DNA of 64,000 nucleotides from the NCBI GenBank assembly GCA_965365345.1, contig CBDUBH010000003.1:1-64000 (forward strand), read 5' to 3'. The notes beneath the pieces are model-generated. The model searched no databases. It was not told the origin of the DNA and saw nothing but the letters and a program-made list of their open reading frames with translations. Position 1 is the first letter of the stretch. Each line of letters begins with the position of its first letter. A program made the translations under genes and the position numbers. Shown here piece by piece: positions 43,794 through 52,595 of this stretch. The stretch is from CBDUBH01 sp965365345. GTDB lineage: Bacteria; Bacteroidota; Ignavibacteria; Ignavibacteriales; SURF-24.

Positions 43794-44474
43794 ATGGGAA
43801 TTCTAATTTCATTAACAATAATTTTTATCTGGCTTTTTCACTTAATTTATATTTTAAATTTTATTGAAGTGAATTTCCTTTCCTTTTGGTTTTACTTTCA
43901 TTTATTTTTGCAAACCTATTTTTACACCGGATTATTTATTACTGCGCATGATGCAATGCACGGTAGCATATCCAAAAATAAAATTATTAACAAATCGCTT
44001 GGTACCGCAGCAACTTTTTTGTATGCCGGACTTTCATATAATCGACTGATCAAAAATCATTTTAAACATCATAAAGATCCCGGTGATAATTCTGATCCCG
44101 ATTTTTCAACTCATTCACAAAATTTTTTCGTATGGTGGGCAACTTTTATGTTTCGCTATGCAACTTTAATTCAAATAATAATAATGGCTTTAGCTTTTAA
44201 CATTTTGAAAATTTGGTTTAGTGAAATTTCAATCTGGATGTTTTGGGTTGTACCCGCAATTCTTTCATCAATTCAGCTATTTTATTTCGGAACTTACATT
44301 CCGCATAAATATCCGCACCATCATAAAATGATGCCGCACAAAGCGCGCACGCAAAAACGGAATCATTTGTGGGCAATGCTTTCTTGTTATTTTTTCGGAT
44401 ATCATTTTGAGCATCACGAATCACCAAAAACTCCATGGTGGCAGTTGTATAAAATTAAGGATGGAAAGATTTGA
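43794..44474 (+). CDS. crtW: Beta-carotene ketolase, CrtW-type
   Basis: 226 residues, di-iron membrane oxygenase. Histidine motifs are TAHDAMHG (52, 56), NHFKHHKDPGDNSDPDF (89, 92, 93), FGTYIPHKYPHHH and FGYHFEHHESPKTPWWQL. It puts a 4-keto group on a beta-ring. Last gene of the operon. Its stop codon lies in AAGATTTGAAAGATG, the start of an A/G-rich repeat tract. No CrtZ hydroxylase is visible nearby. Confidence 0.9.
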   Translation: MGILISLTIIFIWLFHLIYILNFIEVNFLSFWFYFHLFLQTYFYTGLFITAHDAMHGSISKNKIINKSLGTAATFLYAGLSYNRLIKNHFKHHKDPGDNSDPDFSTHSQNFFVWWATFMFRYATLIQIIIMALAFNILKIWFSEISIWMFWVVPAILSSIQLFYFGTYIPHKYPHHHKMMPHKARTQKRNHLWAMLSCYFFGYHFEHHESPKTPWWQLYKIKDGKI

Positions 44475-44646
44475 AAGATGAAAAAATTCAAAAATGAAAA
44501 GATTCAAAGATGAAAAAATTAGAAAAATTAATTTAATAATACTAAAGAACCTTCATCCCGGCCAGCCAGTAGGCAAGCTTGCCCGGAATCAGACGACAAT
44601 TATAAATGGAATTATTTTGTTTAATTCCCGACAAGCGAGAATGACA
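44465..44646. repeat. A/G-rich tract plus palindromic repeats after crtW
   Basis: A degenerate AGATT/AAAGATG tract (about 44465-44530) begins at the crtW stop codon. It is followed by TCATCCCGG...CCCGGAATCAGACGACA (about 44552-44598) and AATTCCCGACAAGCGAGAATGACA (about 44622-44645). These are members of the same palindromic family seen at 46967, 50755 and 57970. Confidence 0.7.
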
Positions 44647-44704
44647 AATTAATTTTTAGACTTCTTAAATTCTTACTTTCTTAAATTTTTGCTTTCAAAA
44701 TTTC

Positions 44705-45175
44705 TCATTTAAAAAAATATCTTGCGCCGAAAGAAACATCGAGATCTAAGCCAGTTGTTGGAAATAATCTAAAAACCGGAGCCGCTTCAAAAAATATATC
44801 AATCGGAAGTTCCGCATCTTCGCTCATCCATAAAATTCCGCCAATTGCTTTTATGCCGAATGCACTTGAGCCGACTTTACTCGTCAAAATATTAATTCCA
44901 AATCCGTAATAAACGGGAAATTCAGTTTGAGATTTTATCAAATCATAATTATGATATAAATGCGAAATGCTGATATGAACGCTGCTGTTCTTTTTGAAAA
45001 CAGACGCGCCAACGGTAAAATCTAAAGCGTTGGAACTGCTGTACCAATATTTTCCATTAATTCCCGTGGGTTCACCAATCTTAAATCCAACTCCAAATCC
45101 GCTTTCCTGCGCAAACACCGGAATCGAAATTACGATAAAAAGAAATGTTGTAAAGATCAGATTTTTGAATTTCAT
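44705..45175 (-). CDS. Predicted outer-membrane beta-barrel-type protein
   Basis: 156 residues from the ATG at 45175, chosen because it gives a normal signal peptide (MKFKNLIFTTFLF...PVFA-QE); an in-frame ATG at 45199 would add eight residues. The mature part has alternating strands, an aromatic C-terminus (GARYFFK) and LDFTVGASVF, SSVHISISHLYHNYD, all fitting a small barrel. No family recognised. It converges on the carotenoid operon and is divergent from the nucleotidyltransferase. Confidence 0.75.
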   Translation of the reverse strand: MKFKNLIFTTFLFIVISIPVFAQESGFGVGFKIGEPTGINGKYWYSSSNALDFTVGASVFKKNSSVHISISHLYHNYDLIKSQTEFPVYYGFGINILTSKVGSSAFGIKAIGGILWMSEDAELPIDIFFEAAPVFRLFPTTGLDLDVSFGARYFFK

Positions 45176-45331
45176 TTTCGACCCGAAATTTTTCTGCAAA
45201 ATTTAATTATTCTTACCTTTCTTAAATTAATTCTGTTCCAAATTTTCTTTGTATATTAATTGATTTCTTTTTAAAATAAAAAATCTAATAATTTATTTGT
45301 AAGCTATAATATTAAACATTTTGAGGATTAA

Positions 45332-46837
45332 ATGAAAGTTGAAGGAACAGCCGGGGAAGTTTATTCAAAAGTAGAAGAACTCTCATCAGATTTTGATTAC
45401 AATAATAAAGAGACCGCTATTATTTTAGCCGCCGGACACGGAAAAAGAATAAAATCTCAAACATCAAAAATGCTTCATAAGATTTGGGAAATGGCAACAG
45501 TTGAAAGAGTTTATGATGCCTGCAAATTAGGAATTGAAAATCTTAACACGATTGTTGTTGTTGGAATTAAAGCCATTGATGTTATGGAAGTTGTTGGCAA
45601 AAAAGAAAATTCACTTTTTGCTTATCAGGAAGTTCAAAACGGAACCGGACACGCAGTTCAAGTTGCGCTTGAAAAAGTTCATAAAGATTACGATGGAATA
45701 ATTTACGTTTTGCCCGGCGATATGGGTTTGATAAATAAAGAAACAATGAAAATGTTCCGAAATGAATTTATTCAATCAAAATCCGATATGATGGTTTTAA
45801 CGGGAATTTACGAAGGCGATCCGCTTTTAAACAGTTACGGAAGAATTGTCCGCGTTAAAGAAATGGATTCGCAAGGAAATCCTTCAGGAGATGATTTCGG
45901 GAAAGTTATTGAAATTATTGAGTACAAAGATATTTTAAAACTTGAAATTGATAAACCTTACATCTTAAATTTTAACGGACGCGAATATTCTTTTACCAGA
46001 CAGGAATTGATCGAAAATAATGAATTCAATTCAGGAGTTTATGCTTTCGATTACAAAAAACTTATCACGCTTGTTGATAAATTAAGCAGCAACAACGCGC
46101 AAAAAGAAATTTACATTACTGATTTAATTTCACTTTTCAATCAGCACGGTTACACCGTTAAAGCAGTTTCACCAAAAGAGCAATACGTTTTGATGGGCTT
46201 TAACAACAAATCGGTTTTGCTGGAAATGGAATCAATTGCGCGCAGCAAAGTTTACGATAAATTAAAAGATATTGTTGAAATTGTTGATCCCGATGATTTT
46301 TTCATTCATGATTCAGTCGTGGAAGAAATTTTGCGAATGGATAATGAAGGAATTCCGCTTGATATAAAAATCGGGAAAGGCGTTTACATTGGCGCAGGCG
46401 TAAAATTGAATTACAATATTACTTTTAGAAAAAATGCGCGTATTGAATCAAATATTCATTTCGGTAAAAATGTGACCGTTGGCGAAAATGTTTTAATTTC
46501 CTGCTGGAAAGAACAAAATTTGTATATCGGTGAAAATGTGGAAATTCTTTTTAACGCTGTAATAAAAGGAAATGTAAAGATTGGCGATAACACCACGATC
46601 GAATCTAATGTTAAAATTACGGGAAGTGATGAATTTCCGACCGAGATCGGTAAAAATGTTTTGGTAAAAGGAACAACTTACATTTACGGAACAAAAATTT
46701 CAGATGATATTTTGATCGAGCACAGCGTTTTGATCAAAAAGAAAGTTGAAAAAATAGTTAAGAAAAACGGTACCGTTGTTCCGATAAGATTTTATCTTCC
46801 TTTGCCTGAAGGAATGGATGCAGTTGAAGATATTTAG
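45332..46837 (+). CDS. GlmU-like sugar nucleotidyltransferase with left-handed beta-helix
   Basis: 501 residues. An N-terminal extension (1-25) precedes a nucleotidyltransferase domain with ILAAGHGKRI (31-40), YQEVQNGTGHAVQVAL and VLPGDMGLI, as in GlmU uridyltransferases. Residues about 345-480 are hexapeptide repeats forming a left-handed beta-helix. The acetyltransferase signature of true GlmU (NH-x-x-Y-x-GD) is absent. It most likely makes UDP-N-acetylglucosamine or another nucleotide sugar without acetylating. The stop is followed by an A/G-rich repeat. Confidence 0.82.
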   Translation: MKVEGTAGEVYSKVEELSSDFDYNNKETAIILAAGHGKRIKSQTSKMLHKIWEMATVERVYDACKLGIENLNTIVVVGIKAIDVMEVVGKKENSLFAYQEVQNGTGHAVQVALEKVHKDYDGIIYVLPGDMGLINKETMKMFRNEFIQSKSDMMVLTGIYEGDPLLNSYGRIVRVKEMDSQGNPSGDDFGKVIEIIEYKDILKLEIDKPYILNFNGREYSFTRQELIENNEFNSGVYAFDYKKLITLVDKLSSNNAQKEIYITDLISLFNQHGYTVKAVSPKEQYVLMGFNNKSVLLEMESIARSKVYDKLKDIVEIVDPDDFFIHDSVVEEILRMDNEGIPLDIKIGKGVYIGAGVKLNYNITFRKNARIESNIHFGKNVTVGENVLISCWKEQNLYIGENVEILFNAVIKGNVKIGDNTTIESNVKITGSDEFPTEIGKNVLVKGTTYIYGTKISDDILIEHSVLIKKKVEKIVKKNGTVVPIRFYLPLPEGMDAVEDI

Positions 46838-47000
46838 AATTTTAGAAAATCAGAATTTTAGAATTGAAGAATAGAGGAATTTATAAGATTAGAAAGATGA
46901 AAAAATTAAGCCGTCATTCCGGTTTATCGGGAAGAAGATTGAAAATCAAAAATATAAACATAATTTGCTGTCATTCCGGCAAAGTCCGGAATCAGACAGC
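46838..47000. repeat. A/G-rich tract plus palindromes after the GlmU-like gene
   Basis: An A/G-rich tract (about 46838-46908, TTTAGAA and AGATTAGAAAGATG units) runs from the stop codon. A partial unit GCCGTCATTCCGG follows near 46909-46930, then a full hairpin at 46967-47000: GCTGTCATTCCGG pairs with CCGGAATCAGACAGC. Confidence 0.75.
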
Positions 47001-47054
47001 AACTTTAAAGTTAAAATCTTATCTATTTCAATAAAACATTTCAAATTTAAAATA

Positions 47055-47086
47055 AAAAAGCAATGTGGAATTTCACATTGCTTTTT
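47055..47086. terminator. Bidirectional terminator
   Basis: AAAAAGCAATGTG and CACATTGCTTTTT form a clean 13-bp stem with a six-base loop between the convergent GlmU-like gene and rpsT. Confidence 0.9.
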
Positions 47087-47110
47087 CAAATAAAAATTTT
47101 TCAGAAAAAA

Positions 47111-47386
47111 TTATTCTTTTTCTGTTTCTGCAGCGCCTAAATTATTTACATATTTAGTTAAAGCAGATTTTTTTCTTGCGGCGGTATTTCTGTGCAAACG
47201 ACCTTTATTCACATTTTTATCAATCGTGGCAACTGCTTCTCTGTATAATTTTTCCGCTTCAGTTTTTTCCTCTGAATTAAAAACTTTCTTGATCAAAGTT
47301 TTAATTTTTGATTCAGCGTTTTTATTAATTTCTCTTTTCTTAGCGTTTGTTTTAATTCTTTTTTTAGCCGATTTATGATGAGCCAT
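47111..47386 (-). CDS. rpsT: Ribosomal protein S20
   Basis: 91 residues from the ATG at 47386, which gives the canonical MAHHKSAKKRIK start; a TTG two codons upstream is less likely. The lysine/arginine-rich sequence with NKGRLHRNTAARKKSALTK is typical of S20. It binds 16S rRNA in the small subunit. Monocistronic, with a terminator just downstream. Confidence 0.97.
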   Translation of the reverse strand: MAHHKSAKKRIKTNAKKREINKNAESKIKTLIKKVFNSEEKTEAEKLYREAVATIDKNVNKGRLHRNTAARKKSALTKYVNNLGAAETEKE

Positions 47387-47570
47387 TTCCAACCTTAATT
47401 TTATTTGAATAGTAAATATAAAGATTTATCAATATTATGTCAATAATTGAATTAATTTTGAAATTTTTGCCAAATAAAATTTCTGCTACAAATGTTTCCA
47501 AATTTGATCACAAAATTTGATTTTAATTTAAGTCATCAAAATATCAGAAAAATTTTCAAAATAATTTATC

Positions 47571-47617
47571 AATTTTTGAATCTTTAAATCTTTATATCTT
47601 TGAATTTTTTAATCTTT
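47571..47617. repeat. AGATT-type tract at the stop of the TraB-like gene
   Basis: On the minus strand the tract AAAGATTAAAAAATTCAAAGATATAAAGATTTAAAG begins at, and supplies the last codons of, the gene ending at 47609. No palindrome follows it here. Confidence 0.6.
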
Positions 47618-48454
47618 CCCCAATTTACATTTTAGCGCTTCAATTTGCATCGGCACATGATTTCTTCCGACAACCGCAAAAACTTTTTCGCCGTTCAAAA
47701 CCGCTTCGCTTAAAACATCAACCATGTTTTTATCTCTAAAATAACTTGAAGCGCGATTTACGTCATGTGTAAATTTTCCGCCGGTAATTTCGCCATCTCC
47801 CAAAGGATCGAACCACTCAATCGGCGCTTCCCAAAAATTTTCCGGCGAGTTCCAATATTTTTTGTAACTTTGCTGTAATTCAGAAGTTGAATTTATCACT
47901 CCGCTGAAATTTTCAAAATTGTTTATCACTTTTATCAGATTTTCCGCTGCGGCTTTTAATTTTTCTTCCGGAAGATTTTGCCTTTCACGGATTTGCGCAA
48001 CTTCACGCAAAATATAAAAAAGCAAAACCTGATCTTTCGGGAAAGATTGCATTACAAATCCGGCTTCATCTTGCGGGTCTGGTTCAAGTCGCGCAATTTT
48101 CAAATTATTCTTATGTGCTAAAAATCTTATGAAACCGGATTCGCCCATTGTTGAAATTGCTTCACTTTCCGAATTTGCAATTCCTCTATCGGGACCTTCA
48201 TAAAAAATTATTGTAGGTTTAAATTCTTCAAATGATTTTTTTATCTTACCAAACTGCGGATGCAATATATCACGCGAATGTTCCGCACCGAAATAAAATA
48301 ATTCACCGCCGTTTTCTGATTTTATTCTGAAATTCCATTCCTGATTTTCGGCTTCTTTCCAATTTTCGTATCGTATAATTTTATCATCGCAGTTATTTTG
48401 CGCAAATGAATAAGTTGAAATGATAATAAAAAATAGAAACGTAAATTTTTTCAT
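47609..48454 (-). CDS. Secreted TraB/GumN-superfamily-like protein
   Basis: 281 residues with a signal peptide (1-18, SFA-QN). Two spaced G-x-x-H motifs, FGAEHSRD (His59) and VVGRNHVPMQIEAL (His266), plus FKPTIIFYEGP, give the layout of the TraB/GumN/TIKI superfamily of putative metal-dependent hydrolases. The match is by motif layout only and a specific family is uncertain. Probably periplasmic. The stop codon merges with an AGATT repeat tract. Confidence 0.7.
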   Translation of the reverse strand: MKKFTFLFFIIISTYSFAQNNCDDKIIRYENWKEAENQEWNFRIKSENGGELFYFGAEHSRDILHPQFGKIKKSFEEFKPTIIFYEGPDRGIANSESEAISTMGESGFIRFLAHKNNLKIARLEPDPQDEAGFVMQSFPKDQVLLFYILREVAQIRERQNLPEEKLKAAAENLIKVINNFENFSGVINSTSELQQSYKKYWNSPENFWEAPIEWFDPLGDGEITGGKFTHDVNRASSYFRDKNMVDVLSEAVLNGEKVFAVVGRNHVPMQIEALKCKLGKD

Positions 48455-48499
48455 AAGCGAAACTTTTTTTTATTCGAAGAATATTTAACTGATTTTATT

Positions 48500-49081
48500 T
48501 TACTTTCGCGCCAATTTCAAAATTCCGTTTACCATTTTTTCTGCGGTTTTTTTGTAATTTTCATTATAATATTTCATCAATTCTTCTTTTGAAGTTTTTG
48601 CGCCTTTTTTCTGCTTTTCCCACAAAACCGATAAAGTTGAAAAAGGCGGTAAAATTATTCCGATCGCATTGAAAAAATTGCTGATGTTTGAAATTACATT
48701 TTGCGCTCCGTCAGAATCTCCTGTAATTACAATTCCGCCAACTTTTCCATCTAATTTCGAGTCTTTACCCTGCATAATTTCATCATGAATTTCATCAAGC
48801 CGCTCAATCACTTTTTGAATTTCAGATGATTGATTATTCCACCAAATCGGCGTTGCAAAAATTACGATTTCAGATTGAAGAATTTGCCCGTAAATTATTT
48901 GCCATTCATCACCCGCGCCCATATTTGTGTAAGTGCCGGGAAGAATATTGTAATTTACAAGTTTAACAATTGAGCAATCAACATTTTCCTTCTTGAAAAA
49001 ATCCGCAAGAAATTCCGAAAGGATTTCCGTATTGGAAAGTTCTTCTTTTTTAAGTGTGCCGAGCAAGATTATTGCTTTCAT
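48500..49081 (-). CDS. Flavodoxin-fold NAD(P)H-dependent reductase-like protein
   Basis: 193 residues. The N-terminal AIILLGTLKKEELSNTEILSEFL carries a phosphate-loop-like stretch, and IVIFATPIWWNNQSSEIQKVIERLD with the later GGIVITGDSDGAQNV complete a flavodoxin/NADPH-dependent FMN-reductase fold. Cytoplasmic. It probably binds FMN and reduces a quinone-like or other small acceptor. It lies 104 bases after the sirtuin gene on the same strand. Confidence 0.85.
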   Translation of the reverse strand: MKAIILLGTLKKEELSNTEILSEFLADFFKKENVDCSIVKLVNYNILPGTYTNMGAGDEWQIIYGQILQSEIVIFATPIWWNNQSSEIQKVIERLDEIHDEIMQGKDSKLDGKVGGIVITGDSDGAQNVISNISNFFNAIGIILPPFSTLSVLWEKQKKGAKTSKEELMKYYNENYKKTAEKMVNGILKLARK

Positions 49082-49185
49082 TTTAATCTTTCGATTTTAA
49101 TTTGATAAAATCAAAATAGATTTTAAAGGCAAAACTTCAAGTGAGAAATATCGTTTGTCAAATTTCTTCTGCGAAAATTCCAAAA

Positions 49186-49929
49186 TCAATTTTGTTTATT
49201 TTTTTTCACTTTTTCTAAAATTTGCGGAATTATTTCTCCTGTTTTCCCTATCAGACTTTCATTTGCATAATATGAAAGTTCAGTTTGCTCAATATTTACT
49301 TCAACTAAATATGCGCCGCAGCGTTTTGCGAACATCGGGATTTGCGCTGCGGGATAAACAACCGCCGAAGTTCCGGCGACAAAAATTATATCGCAATTTT
49401 GCGCGGCGGTTTCGGCTGCCGAAAAAACATCTTCGGGAAGCATTTCGCCAAACCAAACCACATCCGGGCGAATCAATCCGCCGCAATCACATTTCGGAGC
49501 TTTATCTGTAAAATTAAGATCGGGCGAACTGAAATCTTTTTTACAACCGATGCAATAATTTCTTTCAATATTTCCGTGAAGTTCGTAAACTTTTTTGCTT
49601 CCGGCTCTGCGGTGAAGATTATCAACATTTTGCGTTACCACCGAAACATCATCAAAGTAATTTTGAAATTCTGAAATTGCCACATGTCCGGCGTTCGGTT
49701 TTGATTCGTGAATTATTTTTCTTCTGTATTGATACCATTCCCAAACCATATCGGGATTCCGCAAAAACGCATCAAAATTTGCTAATTCTTCCGGTTTTAA
49801 TTTATTCCAAATTCCGCCCGCGCCGCGAAAAGTTGAAATTCCGCTTTCTGCCGAAATTCCCGCGCCGGTAAAAAATACAATTGAGTTTGCTTTTTGTAAT
49901 CTGTCTAAAAGTTCTTTTGAAAAATTCAT
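49186..49929 (-). CDS. cobB: NAD-dependent protein deacylase (sirtuin, CobB-like)
   Basis: 247 residues. NAD-binding GAGISAESGISTFRG (22-36), TQNVDNLHRRAG, catalytic His118 in ELHGN, and zinc cysteines C126-x2-C129 with a later C-x-C pair. Tyr66 and Arg69 in EWYQYRRK match the class III pair that favours succinyl or malonyl groups. It removes acyl groups from lysines using NAD. Confidence 0.94.
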   Translation of the reverse strand: MNFSKELLDRLQKANSIVFFTGAGISAESGISTFRGAGGIWNKLKPEELANFDAFLRNPDMVWEWYQYRRKIIHESKPNAGHVAISEFQNYFDDVSVVTQNVDNLHRRAGSKKVYELHGNIERNYCIGCKKDFSSPDLNFTDKAPKCDCGGLIRPDVVWFGEMLPEDVFSAAETAAQNCDIIFVAGTSAVVYPAAQIPMFAKRCGAYLVEVNIEQTELSYYANESLIGKTGEIIPQILEKVKKNKQN

Positions 49930-50116
49930 GATCTCAATTAAAAATTATAAATGAAAAATTAAAAAGTTTTTTAAAATTTATTCTATTGTAACAAAAATAT
50001 TTGTTCTAAATTAAGAATGATTTATAAAAAGGAATGACAAATTAAAATTTATCAACTTTCTTAAAAATTCAAACAAAATAATTTATAAAAATTTCATTTA
50101 GAATTAAGTGCAAAAA

Positions 50117-50449
50117 TTATTTTTGAATTTCTTCTTCGATCAAATTTAGATTTTTATTTTCAAAATTTTCCAAAAGTGCTTCAAAGATCAAACTTAATTT
50201 TTTATTTGTGTAATGCTGAATTATGATGTAAAAAGATTGAAGTGCGACTGCGATAAGCATAATGAAAAATGCTGCGGGAACAAACCACAAATTTTCATTG
50301 GCAGGTTTTAAAGGATTTAAAAGAAGTTTTACCAAATACGAAATTGAAAAAATTAATGCAATCCACGCGCCCGAGTAACTCGTTTTTGATTTTGTTGAAT
50401 TTAACTTTTCGATTTCCTGGATGATTTTAATTCTTGTACCGGGATTCAT
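50117..50449 (-). CDS. Small membrane protein of unknown function
   Basis: 110 residues. A cytoplasmic-type basic start (MNPGTRIKIIQEIEKL) is followed by two membrane helices (about 27-44 and 54-76) and a helical, charged tail. No family recognised. It stands alone between the sirtuin gene and a repeat-rich spacer. Confidence 0.7.
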   Translation of the reverse strand: MNPGTRIKIIQEIEKLNSTKSKTSYSGAWIALIFSISYLVKLLLNPLKPANENLWFVPAAFFIMLIAVALQSFYIIIQHYTNKKLSLIFEALLENFENKNLNLIEEEIQK

Positions 50450-50839
50450 AAAATTTCTCCGAATTTAATTTTTATTATTAAATCTGAAAAATGTTATTCC
50501 TGCTTGCCCGCCTTGGCCAAGCAATTCGGACAGGTCGGGAATCAGACATTTATTAAAGAATGAAAACAGAGATCGCCGCGCTTCGCTCGCGATGACAAAA
50601 TCCCATTTTTCATTTTGAAGCAGTTTTTTACTTAGAAATCTTTTTTCTAAGATTTCTCACTTCGCCCGCCTTAACCGAAGTCAATTCGGACAGATTCAAA
50701 ATGACAAATTTGAAATTGTTTCTTTGAAGCAATCTCATGATAACAAATTAGAAAGCCGTCAGATTCTTGACAAGCAAGAATGACGGCTTAATTCTAAGTT
50801 ATTCTTTTCAATATTTCAAATATTTAAATCTTTGAATCT
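50450..50839. repeat. 390-base repeat-rich intergenic region
   Basis: No gene seen. Several members of the dispersed palindromic family: TTATTCCTGCTTGCC...GGGAATCAGACA (about 50494-50547), AGAGATCGCCGC...GCGATGACA (50568-50597), GATTTCTCACTTCGCC...AAAATGACA (about 50651-50705), and a hairpin GCCGTCAGATTCTTG/CAAGAATGACGGC (50755-50787). An AGATT-type tract on the minus strand (about 50803-50848) runs into the stop of the TPR gene. Confidence 0.7.
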
Positions 50840-51619
50840 TTAAATCTTCTTCAATAATTCTTTTGCTTCGGCTAAAACTTTTCCATCTTCAAAATGCGCA
50901 ACCGGAATTTTTTCAATTTTGCTTAAAGTTTCTTTTGCTTTTTTATCTTCATCTTCGCGCAAATACGCTTTGCCCAATTCCAAATAAAACATTCTGAAAT
51001 CCGGGTAAAGTTGAATTGCTTTGTTCAATTCCGAAATTGCGGTTTCCATATTTCCCCAGCCCAAGCCCAAAGGCGCGCGAATTAATTTTCCTTTTTCGCA
51101 GACTTTCGCGTGAGTTCTTCCTAAAATATAATGTGAAAGTGCCTGAACATAATTTCCGCCGTTACCGAGTTGAATCGCTTTTTCGGCATCTCTTTTAACA
51201 TCTTTTACTAATCCCACAGCCGAAAAAACTCCTTTGAAAAGTGCAATTCTTCCTGTGGAAATTGCGCGGCGAAGATAAGTCACTGATTCATTCGGAGCAA
51301 GTTTTACAGACCTTTCTGCATAATCCAAAGATTTCTGATAAAGTTTTTCCTGTTCTTCTTTTGATTGCAATTTTTCGGCAACATCAACATAAGCGCGTGA
51401 AATTCTCCACAAAACTTCCCAATTTTCCGGCGCGGATTTTTCCGCTTTCAAATATGTATCAAGCGCTTTTTGATTTTGAAACTGCTCGGTAAATTTATCG
51501 CCTTGTTTTATAAGCTCATCAACACTTTCAGCATTAATCTGAAATGAGAAAAATACCGACAAAAATATTGAAAGCGATAAAACTGATTTAATCGAAAAGT
51601 GATTCTTTAACTTCTTCAT
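50840..51619 (-). CDS. Secreted TPR-repeat protein
   Basis: 259 residues from the ATG at 51619; an in-frame ATG at 51631 would add four residues. Signal peptide about 1-30 (...FQINA-ES). TPR-like repeats cover about 35-255 (ALDTYLKAEKSAPENWEVLWRISRAY; AISELNKAIQLYPDFRMFYLELGKAY). The layout resembles RMD1-like TPR proteins. Probably periplasmic scaffold or envelope protein. It overlaps the end of the upstream nuclease gene by about 32 bases, and its stop merges with an AGATT tract. Confidence 0.82.
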   Translation of the reverse strand: MKKLKNHFSIKSVLSLSIFLSVFFSFQINAESVDELIKQGDKFTEQFQNQKALDTYLKAEKSAPENWEVLWRISRAYVDVAEKLQSKEEQEKLYQKSLDYAERSVKLAPNESVTYLRRAISTGRIALFKGVFSAVGLVKDVKRDAEKAIQLGNGGNYVQALSHYILGRTHAKVCEKGKLIRAPLGLGWGNMETAISELNKAIQLYPDFRMFYLELGKAYLREDEDKKAKETLSKIEKIPVAHFEDGKVLAEAKELLKKI

Positions 51620-52583
51620 AAGATTTTCCATACTCCTCCGGAATATAAAGTGATGTTGAAACTAATGATAAATATTTTGTCCATTTATTATTTCCGTTCG
51701 CGTCATTTTCAATTGCGCATTTGTACGCATTTGTTTTTGCGCTTAATTCATCGGCGTGATAAAGCACGATTGCTTCAAGCATTTTCGGTACAACGGGCGA
51801 AGCAAATTCCAATTTTCCCTGATGAGATAAAACCAAATGTATAATTTGGTTTTTCAATTCTTCCGGAAATCCTTCTATCAATTTTGATTTTTCGTTTATC
51901 AGCATTGCGGAAATTACAATGTGTCCTATCAATTTTCCTTTATCAGAATAATCAAAATTTCCGTCGAAAGTTAATTCTTCAACTTTTCCCAGATCGTGAA
52001 GAATTGCGGCGCAAATTAAAAGATCACGATTTATTTCATAATGAATATCGCACATCAGATCGCAAATTCTTATAATTTCTAAAGTATGTTCTAAAAGTCC
52101 GTGAATGTATGCGTGATGCCAGGCTTTTCCTGCCGGAACTTTTACAAATTTTTCGTAAACGGAATCTTCAAGAATCAAATTTAAAAGCGATTTTATATAG
52201 AAGTTTGAAATTCTATCTACTCGTTTTTTTAATTCTTTTTCCATAACCGAAATTTCTCTTTTTGATTTCGGAATAAAATCAGTTACAGAAACTCCGTCAT
52301 TTTCATCGCAGCATCTTATTGAATTTATTTTAATATTCAATTTTGAATTGAATTCATTAATTTCACCTGAAACTTTTACAACACAACCAACAACGGCAAC
52401 TTTTTGAAATTCTTCAAATCCATCCCATAAAAATCCTGTCAATACTTGTGATTGATCGCCTAATTCCAAAAGCAGATAATTTTTGTTTGTGGTTGTAGTT
52501 TTTACTTCACATTTTTTTAATAACAAAAAATGATTTACAATTTCGCCTTTTATTAATTTGGAAAGTTCTTTTTGGTTTAGCAT
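51588..52583 (-). CDS. YhaM-type 3'-5' exoribonuclease (OB fold plus HD domain)
   Basis: 331 residues. An OB-fold domain (about 1-95) is followed by an HD phosphohydrolase domain (about 140-310) with AWHHAYIHGLLEHTLEI and the H196-D197 pair in CAAILHDLGKVEEL. This is the architecture of YhaM, a 3'-5' exonuclease acting on RNA and DNA. Starts 13 bases after the NusG paralogue and overlaps the TPR gene, so the three probably share a transcript. Confidence 0.9.
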   Translation of the reverse strand: MLNQKELSKLIKGEIVNHFLLLKKCEVKTTTTNKNYLLLELGDQSQVLTGFLWDGFEEFQKVAVVGCVVKVSGEINEFNSKLNIKINSIRCCDENDGVSVTDFIPKSKREISVMEKELKKRVDRISNFYIKSLLNLILEDSVYEKFVKVPAGKAWHHAYIHGLLEHTLEIIRICDLMCDIHYEINRDLLICAAILHDLGKVEELTFDGNFDYSDKGKLIGHIVISAMLINEKSKLIEGFPEELKNQIIHLVLSHQGKLEFASPVVPKMLEAIVLYHADELSAKTNAYKCAIENDANGNNKWTKYLSLVSTSLYIPEEYGKSYEEVKESLFD

Positions 52584-52595
52584 AATCCACGCAAA

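Noticed and set aside
44465..44530. AGATT tract as a CRISPR or minisatellite array
   Set aside because: Units are degenerate, short (8-9 bases) and have no spacers or regular spacing.
49155..49511. ORF on the plus strand across the sirtuin gene
   Set aside because: Antisense to cobB, which has clear catalytic and zinc motifs; basic, Arg-rich composition is typical of a shadow frame.
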